Shown piece by piece: positions 53,617 through 64,000 of a stretch of DNA of 64,000 nt. A program made the position numbers and the translations under genes. Numbering within the stretch: position 1 is the first letter of the stretch; each line of letters begins with the position of its first letter. Under the pieces are notes generated by a model, which ran no database searches, was not told the DNA's origin, and saw nothing but the letters and a program-made list of their open reading frames with translations. Source of the stretch: Urechis unicinctus (lineage: Eukaryota > Annelida > Polychaeta > Xenopneusta > Urechidae). The stretch is taken from contig CM067355.1 of the NCBI GenBank assembly GCA_034190875.2, forward strand, positions 29,698,941-29,762,940, given 5' to 3'.

Positions 53617-56600
53617 CAGTGTCAATGTGGTTATTGCTATTTTTTAATTCACTAATTGACCGAGTGATATATCAGCTGCTAGTTCATTTAGGTACGTAAT
53701 GTCAAATCAATGCAATTTGTTTGCCGCAGTGCTGACATATTTCTTTGCATTTTGTTCTATATTGAATATTGCCTGGAGCGACGACATATCTTTAATGAAT
53801 TATCCAAAATGGAGCAGGTGCGTGGTGATTATGCAATTTCTTCCTAATGTCAGACGCATTATCTGGGAGATTAGGACCTGGCCAATGGCTGATACTGATG
53901 GGGATCATTAACTCGTAGAGGCACATTTGTCACGTCATAATCCCTATTGTAGCATCATGTGCGCCCATTGGTGCTCGTATTGTCGGAGCTTTCCGTATCG
54001 GGGGCTGCTAAATATAACCTGCCACCTTTTCTCTAAATCCTTGATTCATTTGTCAGCGAAGCAGTATATGGTTCTGGATACTATGTGCTTAAGCGATTGA
54101 AATGATCTGTTGATGCCCTGCAATATGTACAGTCGTTTCAATGAACTGCTGCAAAGAATACCGAGTTATTTAAGCTGCAGGGGTATGTCTAAATAGGCGT
54201 TGCAGCAAGGCCAGCGCGGCTTCGACTATGACCCATCGAGCAACGCTACGCTGTACTAAAATTTATGTTAATCACTTGGTTTTGATAAGGGATATATAAA
54301 TGCAACCGCTCCGAGCTGCAATATAAAATTTGAAAATTAATTATATTTATACGCTACGAGTCAGCATTTCAAGTTATAAACATATTTCCATGTGGACGCT
54401 GTTTGTTGGTTGAAGCCGCAAGACTAGGATGATTTAGGTCTAAGAAAGTCACCTTATTGAACGAAAAGAGCAACACAACTGCATCAAAGATATCAGGTAG
54501 ATAATTGATATAACTTGGTTGAATAAAATGTTTACTAATTTACAAGGTTTTTATTTTGCTTCAAACAACCCTGTATATTTATTGGTCTCTGTGCGCCAGA
54601 TGTATAAGAGATTTGATAGAAGTAAGCGCCGCATGAGACTTTTCAGTCGATTCGATACGCACACGTACCATATTCCTGGCGAGCTTCGCTTAATCGTGTT
54701 GTTGTTTTGTTAATGCCTTGACTGACGACCTGTCCTTCTCCACCTGTCTCAACCAAATAGGCTTCTTTACCCTTCTTAGTCTCTCTACTGCATTCATGCT
54801 AATATATTACCATAGGGAACAATGGCAACACAACCGTGCTCTGTATATTGAGTCTGTCAATTATGCATTCGGGGCTCATCATACGGCTTCTGTCTCTAAA
54901 TGGGATCTTCATTAATGGGATGATCGTGTACATTTCGCGGTCGGGTAAAACATAGGGGCTATCTTTGATAATGAACAAATATAGATTACATAGACCACAC
55001 TGTAAGGCGTTGTGCTTTTTTGATTGCGAGGTTTTATATAGAAATGTCATTAGAAAAATTGATTTTCATGTTCGAAACTAAGTGCGTTGGCGTTCAACAA
55101 AATATTACTTTTGGCCAAAAGATTTCATAGTAGGATTAATGCAATCGGCGTAAAACAGCAGCTTCACATTAAGCTTTAGTCACACGCGGTTATGGGACGT
55201 CGTGCTGTTGACAATGATCAGCAAATTTGATAAAATGCACGAGGGTTTTTGAGCAACAATCTAGATTCTCCAAAATGTAGGTATGTGAAAGGTACAACAT
55301 CAAACGATTACGTTTTTGATATAGCACCATTAACTTAATATGTTCAGCCTATCACACCGACTGCTGAAAACTGGTGTATTGCGCTCAACAAATTATTGGA
55401 TTGGTGCTATAGCAAGTACTATGGATTTGTTATGTGATTTTGAAACCTGGCTTTATCACAATTTGCCAACATTATGTATGCCCTTGACATACGACATTAG
55501 TACAATGATATGAGCGTTCAGGCAATTAATTACCAACCGTGATTGGAAATGCAATCTTTCGGTAGTTTTCAGCTGCCCAGTCCGGTCTTATAATGATGCA
55601 ACAACCCCTGCAGAGCAGCACCCTCTCTCCATAAACATCGTCGCTTAATCACCGGGTCTTACAACTGGTTAAAGGATACCAATAAAGCTATCGGTTCAAA
55701 TGAGTCCCACGTCCTTGTGCGTTTAATTACACGGAAGGGGGATTTGTTCCCTAAGTACCAAAGGCGTAGCAGAGATTTATTTCCAAATTAGACCAGATAA
55801 TATTGTTGTGTGGTTGGCCATGAGAATGTTTATGCCGTATTTGGTCTAACGTCTTTTGAACCTTAATCTTTCCATGTAGACTACGTGACATTCCTCAGTA
55901 TTTGATTAGTCAGCGAAAACAACAAATATGAACAGGCACCAGTGCCCACTGTAGTGCCGTTCTTTGTTTACCTTACAATAATCGTGACATTGATTATTTT
56001 GAATGGCAGAACAATGCTTTGGTTATTGGATTCCAAATGCAAGATCCAAAATCAGTGTTGCCAGTGCTGAATAAAGGTGGCATGATAGATTAACTGGTAC
56101 ATCAACGCCGCAATGACAGGGAACAACCATTTTAAGCTGGGAAAAGTAGGTGGATGGAATGTAAGTGGAAGTGGTGATTGTTACCATCGCTACTGTATCC
56201 CTACTTTTTCAACAGCAAATGAACTTGCCAAATCCGTCAGTAACCCAATTAATCAATGATGAGATAAAGTTAGCAATCTTTCCATTGAGATAGGTCATGC
56301 AACAGGCGTCACTCGCATATTTACTGCAGTTTGCAGAAGTGAATTTAATGCATCCGCACCTATGCAATGCGTACTAAAATGATTAAGTGATGGTAAAACT
56401 CTTAAATAAATTGGCCAACTGGTTTGTATCGTTTGTGTATGCTTATGACGTTGATCAACATTACTAATTCTCAGTTTTGTCATGTTTCAAGAATATTTAT
56501 ATCAAAAACACATCGCACGCAAATTAAACGATATCTAGGCAGCAATCTTTTTAACGGTGTTAATCCTATAAGCCAGCTTATCACACATTTATCGTAATCA

Positions 56601-59424
56601 AGTCAATAGGCAATTCTAATATTAAATACCCCTTGATTTCAATCAACATATGGATAAGCTGCGTACAGTGGTAACAAAATCCACCAGCAGGAGTCATAAA
56701 TCAAAGAATATCGGCACAAAAGTCACTAACGGTTATTGTGTCGGTTGTTTAACCCATGTAAATGCACTTAAATTCTTTATAAAACAATATAATCGACAAC
56801 AATAAAAAACTGATAGGTTTAAGATTGATTTTCAAAATTATTACCGAACTTACCGCCCAGTCTCATAAAAACGTGTCTAAGCTTGTACATTTTCACATTA
56901 ACGTTATTCCACATGTGCCGATAAGTGTTGCCAATTTTGCTAAGGTTATAATGGCTGCGTCAAATCCCTACAGAAGCAAATAGCCTATTCTAAATAGGGC
57001 ACGAGTTAACCTGGATTACATGCTGCTGAAGTCAATAATTGTGCAATGGACTGCAGCTTTGAGGTGCTAAGCTTCTATAATGGCCGCAACGCACGTATTG
57101 CTCGACATACGTTGCCTCGTTAATGCACCCTAATGGAGAGAGGTTATATAATGGGTTACTTATGATCGATAAACGTATATTGCGCCCTCAACTATATCAA
57201 GCAATTTTATTTCATTGTAGTCTTCTAACGATCTCTCTTATTCATAGTTGCAGATGACATATCAATAGATTCACTGAATTCCATTTCAAGTTAATATCGA
57301 AATATCGTATTTGAGCAGCCACATTATACTCCCACTGTGGCTCAGTTGCAATTGCCTCCATGCATACCAATGCTATTGCACATACCCATTATTTTCTTGG
57401 GAATGTGATCAATAAGGCGTTAACAACACGCAGGTTAATCTCTTAATTATTGCCTATCAGCAGTGTAACTTGCAAAACAAATTTCAACAACACACACTGA
57501 TTTATCATATGTTATCTAACATCAGAACAAAATATAATTGTATCTACTTCTGTAAGGACACAAGGCTTACTGGAAATGGTAACTTGGTCATATTGCAATT
57601 AGATCATGCAAAGAAAGATGTTCGCTTTAAGACGCCAAACATGCTGCGCAGAATATCTACGACAATCTATTTTCGTTATTGCAATCGGTCAGAACTGTTC
57701 GACTTGTGAACGCCAACAACATAAATCTGGGGCTGTCGTTACTAAACCATCACCAATATAGCACTGGACCAAATTATGCTACCCCGTGCCGCTTTATGCA
57801 TAAATCGTGCTATCATAAGCATTATAAATCATAAACAACTAGAACCTTTTGGGATATTAGTCGAGGCGGTTGAATCCTGAACTGCTAGCGACACGTAACA
57901 TGGGTTTTATGGAAAATCTAAAGCTTACATTTGTAATTTTGTTCAATAAATTAACCTTGAACCTCGTGAATAAGCAAGTAGTCAAATCTTATCAAAGCTC
58001 ACATATTCACATTTGTTCTTTATATGGATATCTCTCCCAAACCAATGTCAAAACGCAATACATCATCCCACATGAGAGCCAGGATGGATACTGCTGCCAT
58101 TGAATTGAGTCTGTGTTATCACTCCAACATATGTGTTCTTGTATATCCTGCGCACATGATGGCCCATGATATGCTCCCGTTAAAATATTCCAGCTGGCTT
58201 TTCTGAAGCAGAAATGCTATTTGATAATGTGGGTGTCTTAATTTAGATTTAATTGATTTGCAGCATTGCGCGACTTTTGGTTAATCACATGCGTATTGAC
58301 CGTAAGGTGTGGCGTAATTGTGCTTTGGTTCATTCGGATAGCAAGTCATGTATTCCATAGAATGCAAATTCATTCAAATTCAATTGAAGGTTAACCCTTA
58401 TAATGGTGTGGCCTTACCTTCAGCTGTTGTAGTTAGTGTTTAGCCGTGTTTTTCTGCATGCACAAACGTGCCAGTTGCACTCGTGTAAATACACCCTGGT
58501 TTTGAAGGTCACATGGAGGTTTTTTAAGCGATACTGAAACACCAAAGTGATTCGCCATTCCCAAAGCGAGCTGATCCTTACAATGCGCCTGTGTGGTGTG
58601 TTAAGAATGGAAGCGATTCTGGATTTACAATGAGGCCTGATTTATAAGTACACGAAAACTAGGCTGAAAGTCGAGAGCTCTTAACGCGGGTAGTTGACAT
58701 GTGAGCAGTGTAAGGGGTTATAAGCTTACCTGATAAACAGTACTGCAGATACGCGTACCTGCTAAAACGCCAAATTGCAAGTTCTTGGCCTGAGTGAAAA
58801 TTATTGCGTTTCGTCCGGGTTCATGAATCACGCACTGCGTATAGGTCGTTGCTATTTCCGGTTCCGATCTTAGAACCCTGATGCTCATGCGTTAGTGAAA
58901 AGAATATTTGTGTGCTCTTGGTTACACATATTTATAAATATAGCTTCATGCATGATGGATATGTAGGCAATGGTTTACCAAGTTACATTGCATGTTGCGT
59001 TTGTGTGTTTGCTGGTATGTGTGGGCACATCTGTTTTTGCTTGATACAATGTCAATGACCAATAGTCAATAAGGTGAGGTGAGTTTGCATGGAGCAATTT
59101 CATCAAAAGAACTAATAACCATTCGCATTCGTCATTGACCTTGCGGATTGCTATGGCTAAGGTAAGTAAAGTTTGCTTGAAAAGAGTGCCGGTTATTCGG
59201 CAATTCGTGTCACATCTCTCAGATGAATCAGTGCAGCGTTGCTTGCTTCGGTTAGCTCCGAAACCACCAGTACGCGTGGCTATTACACTCAGAAACTCGA
59301 CATATGGTATGATATACGAGAACAATAATATCTAATATGGGATTGTTATCAATAACAATTAGTTGCTATAAACCCACCAAGGTAATGAGCCCTGCAGAGG
59401 ATTAACAGAGGTTTATTCTGTCCC

Positions 59425-59655
59425 CAGCTGTGATTATATTCATTCATTAAGTTTGGTGCTCGGTCAACTGCTACTGTTTAATTAAAAGTTGGCATTGGCA
59501 TGTGTGGATTAAAGACCGCACTCGCATGTTTTAGCAACTCGTTGAATCGGTTATATACTGTCTGACGTGAATAATGAAGATATTTATACTGAGGGCGTAT
59601 CTGTGGCTCGAGCAATACCAGTCATACTACATAATAAAGATGCATTTTGCATAGA
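59425..59655 (-). pseudogene. Minus-strand frame remnant in A3
   Basis: Reads EPQIRPQYKYLH, then FNELLKHASAVFNPHMPMPT, then VAVDRAPNLMNEYNHSW, the counterpart of A1 5931-6161. It is no longer one open frame. Substitutions against A1 are mostly amino-acid-changing. Confidence 0.25.
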
Positions 59656-60752
59656 ATCCTCTGCTCTCCCAATGCTTTGTCTCGTCGCCATATGCTGCGA
59701 AGAGATGTGATCAAAACTCAATATCAACTTGCATTCTGTGATTGTAGACCAAGTAGTTCAACTTTCAAGAGTTACAGATAGAATATCTTCAGAGATGTGT
59801 CGTTTGTGACGCGGTTATTTGCGTGCATGTTATTCATTTGGAAGTCACGGTATATATGTCCCTGTTTCCCATTGAAAGGCGAAATCACAACATCTGTAAA
59901 GCTAGACTGCTGCGAATACCGAAGAATAGCCCAAAATTTGTCCTGTTTAGGAACTGGATGAGGAGCAATGAACGCCACATGTGGCAACTTTGTAACAATG
60001 GAAATGCCCTGGACGCAATTTAAATCATACATATACTATCCCGCTACTCCTTGGACTATATATTATACATACATATCGGTTCAATAACATGTCCTCTCAG
60101 CGTTGAGAAGCAATTTTCTTGTCTTTATTCAGGACAAAGCATCCTGCAACTGTAATGTGTCTGAACCAAGTAATTTAACTTATGTCAGTAGGCAAATTGT
60201 AATCCATATTAAGGTGCCATAACTAATTTTTTATCATCTTAATTGAGCTCATTGGAGCAACTCACATATACGTAGTGAAATCGTGTTTGGGCTTGTATCA
60301 TGGTTAAACGATTTGAATGGTACATCTGCCGAATATGTAACCAGAAACGTCCTCTTCATGGCGAAATCTCATCAGTTGTAAAAAGCGCCACCTAAACTGC
60401 ACCAACCGTTGATTAGTTTTATATTATCATACGTGAATAAGCTTTTCTGGGTCTTAAGCAAATGCCTGCGTATGTAACACGATACATTAATGTTCCGTAG
60501 CACTGAAGCGCCCGTACCGGCACCTTGATTGAAATACGTAACTTGTGTAGTGTAAATTGGCAGTCTTGGTAAGTAACGTTAAAAAGTCAGATTTAGGTAC
60601 TTAATCGTAATAGCACTCACAACCAGACGACCACGGCATAATTAATCAATTATAATTCCTGCATACAGAACGATGTTTTGACAACAGAGGGCATTGTCGC
60701 CATATCCTGTTCGTATAGTCATTATTTACTGTAACCACTTATTTCAATTTTA

Positions 60753-61400
60753 TTAAGCAGTCATCTGCGTGTTTGATTGGCCTTGTTTTGATGAAGTATT
60801 GTTTTCAATTGCTGGCGAATGCTTGGATTGTTGCAGAATTTTAAGATTGAAGGAATTGCTACTAGTATTTATGTGTAATAGTATTTGGTTTTCGAAAATA
60901 TTGTTTTATAGTTCAACAACTACACAGACGCCGTCGAATCCAATGAAGAGTCTAAACATGTGTCCGTTCTGTCAATTATTACGCTGATGATATTGTTTGC
61001 TACGGGTAATCAACGTGGGAAGACTAGGTCGTTCACAATATTGTCGAGCATAGAACTGGGCTAAGTTCGCCAGCGCTTATGTCAACGTACAACCATGATT
61101 GGTGTTTGTGATTCATATTTGCGCTGCATTTTATGGTGCACTCGAACCTCTGACGGCGATGTGTGCTCGTTAAATATCTCATTAATATGTATTGACTCCT
61201 GTTCAGATACGGCCAAGACAGCAGTGCGTGACCAATGCAAATACCCTCCCATTTGATATCTGCAGTGCTAGCAGGTATTGCAGCGTAACCTCTATTACGA
61301 TTAATGTCAATTTGACGTGATTAATGCAGGGTCTTCACCTATTGAGTGCGTTTGTGAGGCCAGCCGTATTTAGTTTGACAGAATATTAATAGTGCTAGGG
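60753..61400 (+). repeat. Conserved tail island, A3 copy
   Basis: Same order of words as in B1 and C. The B-box-like site is degraded to TTTTCGAAAAT (about 60890-60900). Confidence 0.8.
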
Positions 61401-62477
61401 GCATTGTTGCATCCCCCGATGCCCGAGCAGCCCACTGACGTACTCCTCATTATTCATTTGATGCGATCGGCCGTCATTGCAATAGTTTGAACAGCCAACC
61501 GGCACATTGCATGTAGTACATAATTGATGAATACGGATCAATATGGCCTTGCAGCGATCACTACTAGGTTACTTGAGCTCGCAGGGTAATCAAATATGGT
61601 TGCGTCAGGCATATTCTACTTGGACCAAAATATGCCTACATTCATTGACCCGTGTGCTTCTTCCGTCACTGCGTCTGACAATGCACAGCTTCTAACATCT
61701 TTTGAAAGCTACCCCCAATGCATAGGAATATGCTAATACATTACGTTCGGTGACCCCCAGGATGTGTAACAGAGTGAGAGCCATGGTGATCTCTTTACTA
61801 ACAATTGACACTGCATTATATGTTACTAAATTTTGAATTGTCTGTTTTCGCAGCATTATTAAAACCCATCGACCGTGACATGCTTCCAGGTCATTTAAGC
61901 GACCTGACAAATTCATCTCAACAAATTATTCTATAGCTAGTAAAACTATAATAACATTTGGAAAGTTTGATTATCATCAATGAATTAATTGAGTGCACCG
62001 TACGAGCAAGAAGTTATTTCATCCGAAATGAATCAAAGTGGTATACTTCTCTAATCACCGAGATCACCCACAGTCCGGGTAGATTAGCATGGACGTGACG
62101 TAGTGACCCTTTCCACCATGACATTTCAATGTCATCCTTCAAGGATATGTACGCATTAAGCGGGAAAACGAATATATCGAACGGTTAAGTAAAGTAGCGG
62201 GTGGTAAGTATGGATGCGACAGCTCTGGGATTGTGAAACCGCGGTCCCTTTTAACTTGATGTGTATTGAATACGATACAATACGAGGAAATGCTAAATGA
62301 TTGCCGAGTGAATTAATGAACATGATGCACATTGCTTGGCTAGCCCATCAAGCCGATTTCGTGACATACCCAGGTCCGCGGAAGGTCTAGAATGAATGCG
62401 GTTTTGTGATCGAATATTTGTTTATAAGAATCAGCGATCCCGCTCGTCTTCAGACTTCATGCCCTGTCACTTACAAT

Positions 62478-62590
62478 GTTGTATGGTGGACTATGACACT
62501 AGCCAACCCATAACTTATAGTGTCAATTTTTGGGTGACTAGTGTCATAGTCCAACATACAACAACCCTGGTGGGGGGAGAGGGGTGTGTT
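62478..62590. other. Hairpin plus G tract, A3 copy
   Basis: Arms at 62478-62510 and 62531-62563 pair like those of A1, with small changes near the loop. The G tract follows at 62569-62585. Confidence 0.88.
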
Positions 62591-63062
62591 CTGGACTCTG
62601 TCATGTGTTAATCTTTTTTTAAAAAATGTTGGAGATGAATATATTGCTGTAGTGTTACATACTTGCACCATTAATGTAATCCTTAACCTACCCTTTAAAG
62701 TATTTTTATTGGACGTAAATAGAGCATGGTCTGCTAATATTATATGTCATTCCAATACACTAAAACATGAGATTTGTTTATAACATTCCTATAAGTTTTA
62801 TTATGTATTATATGATAGTTCAGACATGTCACACTTTTGCCATCATTCAGTCAGGAAAGTGATCCTTTAGATCTCAATAGTAGCTATCCAAAAACAAGAT
62901 CATGCTGGTTTGAGTTGACAGCCAAGTTAAACAATCATGAGACCCCAAGTAGGTGTCGAAGGCAAGAGCTTCTTTTGTCAAGGTATCTGACACATCACTA
63001 TTGGTGACCCTAGATAAGACAATAAACAACAATCATCAATAAAACAAATTCATCTTCTACCT
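62591..63062. other. CpG-poor tail of A3
   Basis: Matches 8230-8709 of A1 closely and shares its low CpG. It is cut off at CTAGTCC, where B3 begins. No gene seen. Confidence 0.75.
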
Positions 63063-64000
63063 AGTCCATTACATTTAGAATTATACTGATACCATGTCAA
63101 ATCAGCGCAATTAATGTTACGCAATGCTAACATATTCCTTCGCAGAAGGCTCAATAGGGATATATGCTAGAACAATGGCACATATGGAGTGTACTGTCCG
63201 AAACTAAGTGATGCAGGTTCATGCACTCTCTCCCTAATTGCTTGCTTTCAGCGTATGTCAGATGCAATAACATGGAGATTAGGACCTGACTAAAGGCTAA
63301 TGCTGTTCGGGATTGTTAATTCGTCGAGGCTTGTCCATGATGTAACAATCCTAATTGTAATTTTTTTTGCGCTCACAGACATATACGTGTTGGCAAACTA
63401 TTTACATATTTTGCCCAAACGAGAATGGCGAGCAGTTTTTATTTACCAAAGCTAACAACATCCTGATATTTACATCAATTGCATATTTAAGTTTCTTTAC
63501 AAGAAACGGTTTAGCAATCAAACTGAAGCTTTCGTTGTGATACGATAGATTACTTGGCGAATTTGCATTCGAATTAGCTTGGTCACTTTGGTTTGTATGT
63601 TTATAGCAATGTTTGTGAACATGTTTGTAGATCCGCGATTTTTTCGAGGAGTACTAAGGTCGCCGCTGCTCTCTGCTCGTGCTTGCACGCAACGGTAATA
63701 TTTTGAAACAAAACCTTTACTTGAGTCGACCCGACTGGTATGATTTCTTTAATAAATTTGATTGCATATAAAATCATCAATATATATAAAAAAACATTAA
63801 ACCGTCACCTGCAGGTTTCATTGGCCTTGTTCTGGAGAGCTATAGTTTGCAATTGCTGGTGAATGCTTGGATGTGTTGCAGAAGTTAAAGATTGACGGAA
63901 AGGCTACTATAGTTTGGGGGGTTCGAATACCCTCTTTTATAGTTTAATAACTACACAGACGTAATCGAATCCAATGACGAGACCAAACATGTGTCCGTTC
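63063..64000 (+). repeat. Monomer B3, cut by the window end
   Basis: It starts at CATTACATTTAGAATTATAC, equal to B1 9601, and follows B1 to the window end with a few percent divergence. The first 30 bases of the head and the microsatellite are missing. The tail island starts at about 63797 and keeps GGTTCGAATACC at 63920-63931. Confidence 0.93.

Overview
The window reads as AT-rich, non-coding eukaryotic DNA, most plausibly from an animal. I base this on long (TA)n, (GATA)n and (GT)n tracts, the lack of any long open frame outside simple repeats, and kilobase-scale duplications worn down by many indels. I cannot name the taxon. I found no gene with a supported start, no rRNA or tRNA, no recognisable LINE, retroviral, LTR or Polinton fossil, and no CRISPR array. 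Every open frame is under 170 codons. The longest are poly-(Y/I) frames inside (TA)n tracts.

The main structure is a higher-order tandem repeat built from very long monomers. Three monomer types, A, B and C, follow each other in the same order and orientation: A1 (111-9219), B1 (9571-12168), C1 (12650-25975), A2 (25976-33694), B2 (33695-34963), C2 (35067-53089), A3 (53616-63062), B3 (63063 to the window end). The period is about 26-28 kb. A, B and C are also diverged paralogues of one another. They share a head around the motif GTCAAATCAACGCAATT, a body, a conserved tail island and a terminal part, and where the junction is intact they are separated by a (TA)n-rich tract. B is a short form in which the head runs almost straight into the tail island.

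The copies differ mainly by block gains and losses of 0.2-4 kb. Three of the seven A/B/C junctions inside the window have lost their (TA)n tract, each at a rearranged join. Divergence is patchy: A copies differ by about 1% in places, the front half of C1 and C2 by about 13%, and their tails by about 5-6% (hand alignments).

Two compositional classes are visible. The monomers are CpG-rich (47 CpG in 12661-13620). The tails of A1, A2 and A3 (8240-9219, 30831-33694, 62591-63062) are strongly CpG-poor (10 CpG in 31261-32220, an equal length). This suggests the monomers have a different origin, age or methylation history from the DNA in the A tails. Within the repeat are a 33-bp-arm hairpin beside a G tract in every A copy, a tail island carrying a Pol III B-box-like motif, a roughly 770-bp promoter-like insertion present only in C1, several minisatellites, and short protein-like reading-frame remnants that show no sign of current selection. 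I recognise none of the remnants.
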